From the NCBI RefSeq assembly GCF_000785535.1, contig NZ_CP007595.1, positions 1,178,001-1,242,000 on the forward strand: a stretch of 64,000 bases of DNA. The letters run 5' to 3'. Position numbers and translations under genes: made by a program. Shown here in pieces: positions 1 to 8,078 of this stretch. Source of the stretch: Arthrobacter sp. PAMC 25486. GTDB taxonomy: Bacteria; Actinomycetota; Actinomycetes; Actinomycetales; Micrococcaceae. Below the pieces are notes generated by a model. The model did not search any database. It was given only the letters and a program-made list of their open reading frames with translations, and had not been told where the DNA came from. Each line of letters opens with the position of its first letter. Position 1 is the first letter of the stretch.

Positions 1-33
1 ACACCACCACGGCGGAAGGCGCCGCTCAAAGCA

Positions 34-82
34 AAAGGCCCCGTCCGGCGTCGTAATCAACAACGCGAGACGGGGCCCTTCG
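34..82 (-). terminator. rho-independent terminator downstream of ffh
   Basis: A GC-rich inverted repeat (AGGCCCCGTC near 37-46 and GACGGGGCCC near 69-78) begins about 10 bases past the ffh stop. Read on the minus strand, its right arm runs into a T-rich stretch (CCTTTTGCTTT). This is the classic form of an intrinsic terminator, though the loop is long at about 22 bases. Confidence 0.7.
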
Positions 83-91
83 AAACAAAAA

Positions 92-1666
92 CTACTTGCC
101 CAGGAACTTCTCAAAACCCTTGGGCAGGTTCAGGCTGGACGGGTCAAAGTCCTCGGCGCCGGCACCGAATGCGGCACCCGTGGGCAGCGACTTGGGCGCG
201 TTGGCCTTCTCCTGCGCGGCCTTCAGCTCGGCCGCGGCCTTGGCCGGATTGCCGGACTTGGCCTTCTTCTTGGGACCCTGCTTGCCCTTGCGGGCACTGT
301 TGAAACCGCCGGGGCCGGCAACACCGGGCATGCCGGGGATGCCGCCACCCTGCGCCATCTTCTTCATCATCTTCTGGGCCTGGCCAAAACGCTCCAGCAA
401 GCCGTTGACCTCGGAAACGTGGACACCCGAACCCTTGGCGATGCGGGCCCGGCGTGAGCCGTTGATAATCTTGGGGGCGACGCGTTCGTGCGGGGTCATG
501 GAGCGCACGATCGCCTCGACGCGGTCGATCTCGCGCTCGTCAAAGTTCTCCAGCTGCTGACGCATTCCGGCGGCGCCTGGCATCATCATGAGCATCTTCT
601 TCATGGAGCCCATTTTGCGGATCTGCTGCATCTGGGCGAGGAAGTCGTCCAGGGTGAAGTCTTCCTGGTCGGCGAACTTCTGCGCCATCCGTTCGGCTTC
701 GCCCTTGTCCCAGTTCTTCTCGGCCTGTTCGATGAGCGTGAGCACATCGCCCATGTCCAGGATGCGGCTGGCCATGCGGTCCGGGTGGAACAGCTCGAAG
801 TCGTCCAGGGATTCGCCCGTGGAGGCGAACATGACGGGCTTGCCGGTGATGGACGCCACAGAGAGGGCCGCGCCACCGCGGGCGTCGCCGTCGAGCTTGG
901 TGAGGACGACGCCGGTGAAGTTGACGCCTTCGTTGAACGCCTGGGCCGTGTTGACGGCGTCCTGGCCGATCATGGCGTCGATGACGAAGAGGACCTCGTC
1001 GGGGTTGATGGCGGAGCGGATGTCCGCGGCCTGCTTCATCAGTTCGGCGTCGATGCCGAGGCGGCCGGCGGTGTCAACGATGACGACGTCGTACAGCTTG
1101 GTCTTGGCCTCGGCCAGACCGGCCAGGGCAACGGCCACGGGATCGCCGGTGGCGTTTTCAAATTCGCTGCTGACGCCGGGGTGTGGGGCGAAGACCGGGA
1201 CCCCGGCGCGCTCACCGTTGACCTGCAGCTGCTTGACGGCGTTGGGGCGTTGGAGGTCGGCGGCAACCAGGAGCGGACTGTGTCCCTGGCCCTTGAGCCA
1301 CTTGGAGAGCTTTCCGGCCAGGGTCGTCTTGCCCGCACCCTGCAAACCGGCCAGCATGATGACGGTGGGTGGGTTCTTGGCCAGGTTGATGCGGCGGGTT
1401 TCCCCACCCAAAATGGCGACGAGCTCCTCGTTGACGATCTTGACGATGTGCTGCGCCGGGTTCAGCGCCTCGTTGACCTCGGAACCCAGGGCGCGTTCGC
1501 GGACCTTGGCGGTGAACTCGCGCACCACGGGCACGGCAACGTCGGCATCCAAGAGGGCCCGGCGGATCTCGCGGACTGTGGCATCGACGTCGGCCTCGCT
1601 CAGCCGACCCTTGCCCCGCAGGTTCTTAAAAGTTGCTGTCAGGCGATCAGATAGGGAGTTGAACAC
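92..1666 (-). CDS. ffh: signal recognition particle GTPase Ffh (SRP54)
   Basis: Ffh binds signal sequences on nascent membrane proteins together with 4.5S RNA and docks on FtsY. The N-domain is followed by the SRP G-domain (GLQGAGKTTL P-loop, DTAGRLG, TKLDGDARGG), then a methionine-rich M-domain (KMLMMMPGAAG, GSGVHVSEVN, QAQKMMKKM) and a basic Gly/Pro/Lys tail. I chose the GTG at 1666 because the product then begins MFNSLSDRL, the usual family start, and a GAAAGAAG ribosome site lies just upstream. The frame stays open to 1747, but the extra 27 residues match nothing in the family. The product is 524 aa. Its receptor gene ftsY lies 5 kb away on the same strand, and it is divergent from zwf. 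Confidence 0.97.
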   Translation of the reverse strand: MFNSLSDRLTATFKNLRGKGRLSEADVDATVREIRRALLDADVAVPVVREFTAKVRERALGSEVNEALNPAQHIVKIVNEELVAILGGETRRINLAKNPPTVIMLAGLQGAGKTTLAGKLSKWLKGQGHSPLLVAADLQRPNAVKQLQVNGERAGVPVFAPHPGVSSEFENATGDPVAVALAGLAEAKTKLYDVVIVDTAGRLGIDAELMKQAADIRSAINPDEVLFVIDAMIGQDAVNTAQAFNEGVNFTGVVLTKLDGDARGGAALSVASITGKPVMFASTGESLDDFELFHPDRMASRILDMGDVLTLIEQAEKNWDKGEAERMAQKFADQEDFTLDDFLAQMQQIRKMGSMKKMLMMMPGAAGMRQQLENFDEREIDRVEAIVRSMTPHERVAPKIINGSRRARIAKGSGVHVSEVNGLLERFGQAQKMMKKMAQGGGIPGMPGVAGPGGFNSARKGKQGPKKKAKSGNPAKAAAELKAAQEKANAPKSLPTGAAFGAGAEDFDPSSLNLPKGFEKFLGK

Positions 1667-1972
1667 GCGCCGCGCACTTCTTTCGTCAGGATTCACCAAC
1701 GCCGGCGCGGCCAGACCAGCGGCCTGGCCGCGCACTGGACGCGGCAATTTACGTTATTCAGGATGAGACCGGCAGGACGGCTTTTGGGCCGACCCACTCC
1801 CTTTCCTGAGGGACTCAACTATCAAGGGTACCAACTGCGCGGCCCCTTCGCTGCACACGGCACCCAGCTCTGCCTGATGCACGGCCCATAGTTTATCCTG
1901 ACCCAAAACATACAGTCCGCAGGGGCCACTGTCCACCAAATGACGTCCATAAGGTGGCATGCTGGGGACGTG

Positions 1973-3490
1973 ATGAAAACCACTTCCGCCTCGAGTCCCG
2001 TTTATTCCGCCTCCGCCACTGCGTCGCACGCCATGCACGACGGCGGGTCCCCGGCTTCCGCGGCCGGCCCCGGCGGGCGGATCAAGACTTTGGTGATTTT
2101 GGGGGCCTCGGGTGATTTGACCGGGCGGCTCCTGCTGCCGGGCGTCGCCCGTCTCATTGCCTCGGGCCGGGCACCGGGGCTGTCCCTTGTGGGTGCCGGC
2201 AGCGATGACTGGACCGCACAAACGTGGCAGGGTCGCCTGACTAAGAGCTTTGCCGAGGCTCTCTCCGGCACCTCCGATGGCTCTTCCACGGGCGCCGGAC
2301 GGGCGGAACTGGCCCGCGTGCAAAAGGGCAGCAGCTACCACCAGCTCGACGTCACGGCCAAGGGCGCATTGGGCGACTTCCTGAAAAGCGTGGAGGGACC
2401 CGTGGCCCTGTACTTCGCCCTGCCGCCGGCGGTGAGCCAAAAGGCGTGCGAGGTGCTTCGCAAGAAGGAACTTCCGGCGGGCACCCGCCTTGTCATGGAG
2501 AAGCCCTTTGGCTCCAGCACCGAATCGGCCCGGGAGCTCAATGCCACCCTCGCCGGGCTGGTGCCCGAGGACCACATTCACCGGGTGGACCATTTCCTGG
2601 GCAAGTCCACCGTCCTGAACATCATGGGGCTGCGCTTTGCCAACCGTTTGCTGGAGCACTCGTGGAACGGCGAACACGTGGAGAAGGTGGAGATCGTTTT
2701 TGACGAGTCCCTGACCCTGGAAAACAGGGCCCGCTACTACGACCATGCCGGCGCCGGCCGCGACATGATCCAAAGCCACCTGCTGCAGATCATGGCGATC
2801 ATGGCCATGGAGCCACCGGCCACCCTGGAAGAGAACGACGTCCGCTCGAACATTGCCGCCGTGCTGCGGGCCAGCACCATCGGCCCCCAGGGCAGCACGG
2901 ACTTCGCGGCGAACACCCGCCGGGCCCGCTACACGTCCGGGGCGATTGGGGACCGCCAGGTGCCCGACTACCTCGCCGAGGACGGCGTGGATCCTGCCAA
3001 CGACACCGAGACGCTCGCCGAAGTTGAGGTCTACGTCAATAATTGGCGTTGGGCGGGCGTGCCGTTCATTCTGCGCTCCGGGAAGGCGCTGGGCCGCAGC
3101 CGCAAGGAAGCCGTGGTGACGTTCAAGCCAGTCCCCCACCTGCCTATTGGCTTCAAAGGCACCGATTCGCCCACCCGATTGCACATCGGTTTTGGCCCCG
3201 AAACCCTGACCCTTGACCTTGATGTCAACGGCCCCGGCGACCTCTTCACCCTTGACCGTGTCCAACTGGAGGCTGATCTGGGCAGCGATCCGCTCCTGCC
3301 CTATGGTGAAGTGCTCGACGGCGTGCTCAGCGCGGACCCGCTGTTGTCGGTGCGCGGGGACACTGCCGAAGAATGCTGGCGGATCGTGGAACCGGCGTTT
3401 GCCGCCTGGAAGTCCGGAGAGGTCCCCATGGAAGAGTACGCGGCAGGCTCGCCCGGCCCGGAGGACTGGCCCACCACCGCCGAGGTGTGA
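1973..3490 (+). CDS. zwf: glucose-6-phosphate dehydrogenase, divergent type
   Basis: Oxidises glucose-6-phosphate to 6-phosphogluconolactone with NADP in the oxidative pentose phosphate pathway. The Rossmann motif GASGDLTGR lies about 40 residues in. The catalytic segment reads RVDHFLGKST where typical enzymes have RIDHYLGKE, so the key His and Lys are kept but the following residues differ. A C-terminal G6PD domain with VPFILRSGKAL follows. I used the ATG at 1973 (MKTTSASS) rather than 1940 because GGGGACG sits close upstream. The product is about 505 aa. There is no opcA, pgl, tkt or tal nearby, so this could be a second, stand-alone paralogue. The stop codon lies inside the first copy of the repeat array at 3482-3698. 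Confidence 0.9.
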   Translation: MKTTSASSPVYSASATASHAMHDGGSPASAAGPGGRIKTLVILGASGDLTGRLLLPGVARLIASGRAPGLSLVGAGSDDWTAQTWQGRLTKSFAEALSGTSDGSSTGAGRAELARVQKGSSYHQLDVTAKGALGDFLKSVEGPVALYFALPPAVSQKACEVLRKKELPAGTRLVMEKPFGSSTESARELNATLAGLVPEDHIHRVDHFLGKSTVLNIMGLRFANRLLEHSWNGEHVEKVEIVFDESLTLENRARYYDHAGAGRDMIQSHLLQIMAIMAMEPPATLEENDVRSNIAAVLRASTIGPQGSTDFAANTRRARYTSGAIGDRQVPDYLAEDGVDPANDTETLAEVEVYVNNWRWAGVPFILRSGKALGRSRKEAVVTFKPVPHLPIGFKGTDSPTRLHIGFGPETLTLDLDVNGPGDLFTLDRVQLEADLGSDPLLPYGEVLDGVLSADPLLSVRGDTAEECWRIVEPAFAAWKSGEVPMEEYAAGSPGPEDWPTTAEV

Positions 3491-3698
3491 GATAACGCCC
3501 TGGTGCGCCACGTCCCCACCCCACCACACTCTGCCGAGATGTGCGATGACGCCCTGCCCCCACATGCCGAGATGTGCGATCACGCCCTGCCAGCTGACGC
3601 ATCAGCGTAGCGAGGGGGCGTTATCGCACATCTCGACGGAACGGAGGGGGCGTCATCGCACATCTCGACGGAACGGAGGGGGCGTGATCGCACATCTC
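3482..3698. repeat. six-copy inverted array of a short intergenic repeat
   Basis: Three forward copies of GATGTGCGATNACGCCC (near 3482-3502 degenerate, 3536-3556, 3569-3589) face three reverse copies (3614-3634, 3646-3666, 3678-3698). The reverse copies repeat exactly every 32 bp, with a GACGGAACGGA spacer. The array fills the gap between convergent zwf and glnK and includes the zwf stop codon. The variable base N reads A, G, C in the forward copies. The reverse copies read A, G, C in the same left-to-right order when complemented. Each forward copy therefore has one exact partner. It could form hairpins and terminate both genes. Confidence 0.85.
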
Positions 3699-3727
3699 GA
3701 CGGAGGGAAGAGCCGGGACGGAAGAGA

Positions 3728-4066
3728 TCAGATGGCGGCGACTCCGCGTTCGCCGGTGCGAACCCGGACCGCCTCGTACACCTCAACCATCCAGGCTTTT
3801 CCGTCGCCGGCATTGCCGGTGTTGGAGCTGGCGACGATGATGTCCATGAGGTCGTAGGCCTGCTCATCGGAGGCCAGGACCTCAATGCGGACCTTGGCGT
3901 GCAGGTCAACCGTATATTCGGCACCGCGGTAAATTTCGGTGTGGCCGCGCTGGCGGCCGTAGCCGTGGGCGCTGCTGACGGTCAGCCCCTGGACGCCGTA
4001 GCTTTCCAGTGCACTGCGGACGTCGTCGAGCTGTTCGGGCCGGATGATGGCGGTGATGAGTTTCAT
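3728..4066 (-). CDS. glnK: PII nitrogen regulatory protein GlnK/GlnB
   Basis: Trimeric cytosolic PII signal protein that senses 2-oxoglutarate and ATP/ADP and gates the AmtB channel. At 112 aa it has the standard length. The T-loop segment GHTEIYRGAEYTVDL places the modifiable tyrosine at Tyr51, the residue adenylylated or uridylylated in other PII proteins. The start codon overlaps the amtB stop by 4 bases (ATGA), so the two are translationally coupled. No glnD lies downstream, where many actinobacteria have it; the repeat array and zwf occupy that place. Confidence 0.96.
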   Translation of the reverse strand: MKLITAIIRPEQLDDVRSALESYGVQGLTVSSAHGYGRQRGHTEIYRGAEYTVDLHAKVRIEVLASDEQAYDLMDIIVASSNTGNAGDGKAWMVEVYEAVRVRTGERGVAAI

Positions 4067-5421
4067 GCGTCGACCTTTGTGTCACTGTGGTTGGCGGTTG
4101 TGGCGGCGGACTTAGCGGAAGATTCGCGCACTGGCTGGAAGCTGCCGGAGCTGCGCCCGCCAATGTCGTAGGCGGATTCGGCATGGATAGACACATCGAT
4201 CCCGGCGGTTTCGTGTTCTTTGGAGATACGGAAGCCCATGGTCTTGTTGATGATCCAGCCGATGGCGTACGCCACGACGAAGGAGTACACCATGACGGCA
4301 CCGGCGGCGATGGCCTGCTTGCCGAGCAGTTCCAGGCCTCCGCCGTAGAACAGGCCGACACCGCCGGCGGGTGAGTTGGGATCGGCGGCGAGGCCGATGA
4401 ACAAGGTTCCCAGCAGGCCACCCACCAGGTGAACGCCGACGACGTCGAGCGAGTCATCGATGCCCAGGCGGTACTTCAGGCCAACAGCCATGGCGCACAC
4501 GGCTCCAGCCAACAGGCCCAGAACGATCGACCACATGGGTGTCAGGGCTGAGCAGGCCGGGGTGATGGCCACCAGCCCGGCGACGGCGCCCGATGCGGCA
4601 CCGAGAGAGGTTGCGTGGCCGTCGCGGAGCTTTTCCACCACGAGCCATCCGAGGATAGCCGCAGCCGGTGCGGCCAGTGTATTGATCCATGCGTAGCCTG
4701 CAACAGCATTGGCCCCCAGGGCCGAACCGGCGTTGAAGCCAAACCAGCCGAACCACAGCAGGCCCGCTCCGAGCATCACGAACGGAAGGTTGTGGGGGCG
4801 GTGGCTGGGGTCCTTGCCGAAGCCCTTGCGCTTGCCCAGGATCAGGGCCAGCGCCAATGCGGCGGCGCCGGCGTTGATGTGCACGGCAGTGCCGCCGGCA
4901 AAGTCGATCGCACCCAGGCCCTGCCCAATCCAGCCGCCGGTGGGGTTGCCGTTGGCGTCCTCCGTGAAGGAAAACACCCAGTGTGCCACGGGGAAGTAGA
5001 CCACCGTGACCCAGATGGCGGCGAAGGTCATCCAGGCGCCAAACTTGGCGCGGTCTGCAATGGCGCCGGTGATCAGTGCCACCGTGATGATGGCAAAGAC
5101 AGCCTGGAATCCCACGAAGACAATCTCCGGGATGGTGCCGACCAGCGGGGCGCCGTCGCCGGTGTCAAGGACGCCCTGCAGGCCCGGTTTTTCCAGTGGA
5201 TTGCCGAGCAGCCCCCCGCCGGCGTCCGCACCGAAGGCTGCGGAGTAGCCGAAGAGGACCCACAGGACGGCGACGAGGCCGATGGCGCCGAAGCTCATCA
5301 TCATCATGTTCAGGACGGACTTGGCACGGGTCATGCCGCCGTAGAAGAATGCGAGGCCCGGTGTCATCAGCAGCACCAGGGCTGCCGAGATAAGGACCCA
5401 TGCTGTATCGCCAGTGTTCAT
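4063..5421 (-). CDS. amtB: ammonium transporter AmtB
   Basis: Membrane channel for ammonium uptake with about 11 hydrophobic segments over 452 aa. It has the Amt signature GGTAVHINAG with the first pore histidine and a second at GVHLVGGLLG. The N-terminus lacks a long signal peptide. It is first in a two-gene operon with glnK, which overlaps its stop codon. A good GlnR box lies about 110 bases upstream, so induction under nitrogen limitation is likely. The C-terminal tail after ISKEHETAG is longer than usual and Ser/Thr-rich. Confidence 0.96.
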   Translation of the reverse strand: MNTGDTAWVLISAALVLLMTPGLAFFYGGMTRAKSVLNMMMMSFGAIGLVAVLWVLFGYSAAFGADAGGGLLGNPLEKPGLQGVLDTGDGAPLVGTIPEIVFVGFQAVFAIITVALITGAIADRAKFGAWMTFAAIWVTVVYFPVAHWVFSFTEDANGNPTGGWIGQGLGAIDFAGGTAVHINAGAAALALALILGKRKGFGKDPSHRPHNLPFVMLGAGLLWFGWFGFNAGSALGANAVAGYAWINTLAAPAAAILGWLVVEKLRDGHATSLGAASGAVAGLVAITPACSALTPMWSIVLGLLAGAVCAMAVGLKYRLGIDDSLDVVGVHLVGGLLGTLFIGLAADPNSPAGGVGLFYGGGLELLGKQAIAAGAVMVYSFVVAYAIGWIINKTMGFRISKEHETAGIDVSIHAESAYDIGGRSSGSFQPVRESSAKSAATTANHSDTKVDA

Positions 5422-5529
5422 TGGCCTGGCCTTTCATTGCAAGAGTTGTTGCCTGCCGCATCGTTGGGGCTGTGCACTTTGGACTCTTACAATGCTGTGT
5501 TGCGCTTGTTTCACAACAGCGCGGAGAAG

Positions 5530-5545
5530 GTTTCCACGGCGTTAC
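5530..5545 (-). promoter_or_regulatory. predicted GlnR box upstream of amtB-glnK
   Basis: On the minus strand the sequence GTAAC-GCCGTG-GAAAC fits the actinobacterial GlnR consensus (GTNAC, six bases, GAAAC) at every conserved position. It lies about 110 bp upstream of the amtB start, a normal activator distance. A TTGTGA/TTGTAA pair 18 bp apart further downstream could be the promoter, but that part is weak. Confidence 0.7.
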
Positions 5546-5652
5546 ATTTGCCGCCCTGAGGTTAATTTGGGGCGACGGGGATGTTTCCGGCTTGTGTCGG
5601 ACGCCGAAGCGTCGGACTCCGGAGCCAGGCACCAGGGACTCCGGAAACGGAT

Positions 5653-6318
5653 CTAGGCGATGCGCATCTCGGTCACAATGACGGCGATCTGGACCCGGTT
5701 GGCTACGCCAAGTTTGCCCATGACATTGGAGACCAAGAGCTTCACCGTTGCTTCGCTCAGGTGCATCTCCGCAGCCAGCTGCATATTGGTTTTTCCTTCG
5801 GCCACACCCTGGGCAAGTACGCGCTCCCGGGTGTTGAGGGTGTCGTAGCTGCTGCGGCGGTGGACATCAAGGGAGGCACCGCGTGCCATGAGCGCCTCAC
5901 GGGCTACGTCACTGAGCAGGATCGCCCCGCCGCGCTGGATCATGCGCAATGCCACCGGCAGGTCCTCGGCAATCAAGCCTGGATGCAGGAAGGCCGTGAC
6001 CCCGGCAAAGACCAGGTCTTCGGCAACGTCGAAGGGGACCTCACCCATGACAACAACAATCGGCGGATTGTCCGTCTCAATCAGGGAGCGGCACGTCAGT
6101 GCCAGGTTCTCGCCCTGGATTGTTGCATCAACCAGCACCAGGTCCACTGCTTCGGTGGACATGACAGCCAGCATCTCACTTGAGTTGCTAACGCGGGCCC
6201 GGACGTCGATGAACTCCGCCTGGACAAGCAGCTGTGTCAAGCCCAACCCGGTGATGTAATCACATCCCACCACGGCCATGCGCAGCGTCACCGTCTCTTC
6301 GGCGATTCCTGCATTCAA
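5653..6318 (-). CDS. LuxR/NarL-family response regulator with atypical receiver
   Basis: Likely DNA-binding response regulator of 221 aa. The receiver domain (about residues 12-130) has a candidate phosphorylation site at Asp64 (LVLVDATIQGE). The usual acidic pair is reduced to a single Asp20, and the conserved lysine is missing: the segment reads TAFLHPG where KP would be expected. A LuxR-type helix-turn-helix occupies about 160-215 (LNTRERVLAQGVAEGKTN, SEATVKLLVSNVMGKLG). No histidine kinase lies beside it. It sits between ftsY and amtB and is transcribed in the same direction as amtB. Its target is unknown. A phosphate-independent mode of action is possible. Confidence 0.85.
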   Translation of the reverse strand: MNAGIAEETVTLRMAVVGCDYITGLGLTQLLVQAEFIDVRARVSNSSEMLAVMSTEAVDLVLVDATIQGENLALTCRSLIETDNPPIVVVMGEVPFDVAEDLVFAGVTAFLHPGLIAEDLPVALRMIQRGGAILLSDVAREALMARGASLDVHRRSSYDTLNTRERVLAQGVAEGKTNMQLAAEMHLSEATVKLLVSNVMGKLGVANRVQIAVIVTEMRIA

Positions 6319-6685
6319 TGAATTTTCCCCTGTGCTTCCCTACTAGAATTCTATTTCCGTCAATGGACTTCCGGACCGGCAGGCCTGATGGCCCTCAACA
6401 ATGTCTTGGTTGAGGCTCAATGCACTGCAGATTCCAATAAGACCAGCCTGGGGTGTTCACCCCGCAGTTCACCCCACAGGCCTTGACAATTCTAACCCAG
6501 TAAATTTGGACACGTGGCTAAATGCACTTTCCTTACGACTAGTCGTCCGCCACGTCACACCTACTGGCCAGTAGACTATTTCCGCACCACCACGGCAATT
6601 CGTAGGACACGGCATCCGTTCGGACAATTGAATGCGGGCATATTCAATGTTGCATAGTTTATGCCATTTATATTTTGTGCCCGAT

Positions 6686-6730
6686 TCCACAAAGTAACCG
6701 CGGCAGCCTCCACAAAGTAACCGCGGCAGC
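6686..6730. repeat. two-copy 23-bp tandem repeat
   Basis: Two identical 22-base copies of CCACAAAGTAACCGCGGCAG with flanking bases lie at 6686-6707 and 6709-6730, one base apart. The AAGTAACCGCGG core contains the CCGCGG palindrome. Function is unknown. Confidence 0.8.
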
Positions 6731-6756
6731 AATTTTACAAATGCCTCGTTAAACAA

Positions 6757-6785
6757 GAAATGCCCGCCGAAGCGGGCTTTCCTTG
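6757..6785 (-). terminator. intrinsic terminator downstream of ftsY
   Basis: A perfect GCCCGC-CGAA-GCGGGC stem-loop (6762-6777) is followed on the minus strand by ATTTCTTGTTT. It lies about 45 bases past the ftsY stop. The plus strand also continues with TTTCCTTG, so it may act in both directions. Confidence 0.75.
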
Positions 6786-6825
6786 TCTTTATGCTGGCAC
6801 CGAGTCTCCGGCACCACGCTAAAAG

Positions 6826-8013
6826 CTAGTTCAGCAGGGCATCAACAAAGCTTTCAGCATCAAACGGGGCCAGATCGTCGGCGCCTTCGCCAAGACCCAC
6901 GAGCTTTACGGGGACTCCCAGTGTGTTCTGGATGGCCACCACAATGCCGCCCTTGGCCGTGCCATCCAGCTTGGTCAGCACGATGCCGGTAATGTTCACA
7001 ACCTCGGCGAAAACCTTTGCCTGGGTCAGGCCGTTCTGACCGGTGGTTGCGTCCAAGACCAACAACACCTCGTCCACAGTTGCCTGCTTTTCAATGACAC
7101 GCTTGACCTTGCCCAGCTCGTCCATGAGGCCTACCTTGTTTTGCAGGCGCCCAGCGGTGTCGATCATGACAACATCGACTTCCTGCTCGATGCCTGCCTT
7201 CACCGCCTCAAAGGCGACGGAGGCTGGGTCCGCCCCATCGACGTCGGACTTCACGGTGGGAACACCCACCCGCGCACCCCAGGTGGCCAACTGCTCGGCG
7301 GCGGCGGCGCGGAAGGTGTCGGCCGCACCGAGCAGCACGTCCTTTTCCTCGGCGACGAGCACACGCGCCAGCTTGCCAACCGTGGTGGTCTTGCCGACGC
7401 CGTTGACGCCAACCACCATGAGCACGGCCGGGCGGTCATCGTGGCGGGCGATGTTCAGGCTGCGGTCCATGGTGGGATCCACCAGCGTGATGAGCTCCTC
7501 GCGCAGCATGGCCTGGACGTGCTCGGGGCTGCGGACACCCAGCACCTTCACGCGCTCGCGCAGCGTGTCGACCAGGCTCATGGTGGCGTCGGTGCCGATA
7601 TCGGCCAGCAGCAGCGTCTCCTCGACCTCTTCCCACACGTCCTCATCGATCGTGTCGCGGGAGAGCAACGCCAGCAGGCCCTTGCCCAGTGCGTTGTTGG
7701 ACTTGGACAGGCGCGCGCGCAGGCGTACCAGCCGTCCCTCGACGGGCAGCGGGGTCTCGATCGACGGCGCAACCGGTTCAACAATTTCCAGGTCCGACGC
7801 CGGAGCCTGGGTTTCCGGGCGCTCCTCCACCAGGGTGCCGCCGCCCTGGGCCTCCCCCTGGCTTGCGGGATCCAGCGGTGCCGGGTCGTTGGCATCGCGC
7901 GGGCCGGTGTAGTTCTGGCTGTTGCGCCGGGCCTTGATAAAGACGGGAATGAGGCCGCCAATGACGGCGAGCCCAACAACAATGGACAGGATGATGGGGA
8001 GAAGTTCGTTCAC
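6826..8013 (-). CDS. ftsY: SRP receptor GTPase FtsY
   Basis: Membrane-bound receptor for the Ffh/SRP complex. An N-terminal transmembrane helix (about residues 5-27), typical of actinobacterial FtsY, leads into a Gln/Pro/Ala-rich acidic linker to about residue 95. The NG domain follows, with P-loop [22 protein letters not shown] and [10 protein letters not shown]. The product is 395 aa. It is downstream of smc in the ancestral order, but two plus-strand MFS genes now separate the two. Confidence 0.97.
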   Translation of the reverse strand: MNELLPIILSIVVGLAVIGGLIPVFIKARRNSQNYTGPRDANDPAPLDPASQGEAQGGGTLVEERPETQAPASDLEIVEPVAPSIETPLPVEGRLVRLRARLSKSNNALGKGLLALLSRDTIDEDVWEEVEETLLLADIGTDATMSLVDTLRERVKVLGVRSPEHVQAMLREELITLVDPTMDRSLNIARHDDRPAVLMVVGVNGVGKTTTVGKLARVLVAEEKDVLLGAADTFRAAAAEQLATWGARVGVPTVKSDVDGADPASVAFEAVKAGIEQEVDVVMIDTAGRLQNKVGLMDELGKVKRVIEKQATVDEVLLVLDATTGQNGLTQAKVFAEVVNITGIVLTKLDGTAKGGIVVAIQNTLGVPVKLVGLGEGADDLAPFDAESFVDALLN

Positions 8014-8078
8014 CCTCCCAGTCTCTCATGTGGGGCGGGTGGGGCCAGTTTTCGCGGCATGTGACACACTCTTCAGTG

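Larger units (their letters stand above)
6319..6825. other. 500-bp intergenic region before ftsY
   Basis: The region is markedly AT-richer than its surroundings. It holds the upstream region of the response regulator, a 23-bp tandem repeat (6686-6730) and the ftsY terminator (6757-6785). A 95-codon minus-strand open frame at 6469-6756 lacks a ribosome site and family resemblance and crosses the repeat, so I do not call it a gene. Confidence 0.5.

Noticed and set aside
488..1654. Long plus-strand open frame of 388 codons opposite ffh
   Set aside because: It lies wholly antisense to a clear ffh gene, has His/Gly/Val-biased composition typical of a GC-rich shadow frame, and no family resemblance.
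1754..3583. 609-codon minus-strand open frame over zwf
   Set aside because: Antisense shadow of zwf; it runs through the intergenic repeats (repeated VIAHLG), which is not protein-like.
3614..3698. 32-bp periodic repeats considered as a CRISPR array
   Set aside because: The spacers are identical rather than unique, there are only three units and no cas genes.
6469..6756. 95-codon minus-strand open frame upstream of ftsY terminator
   Set aside because: No ribosome site, crosses the tandem repeat and has no resemblance to a known family.
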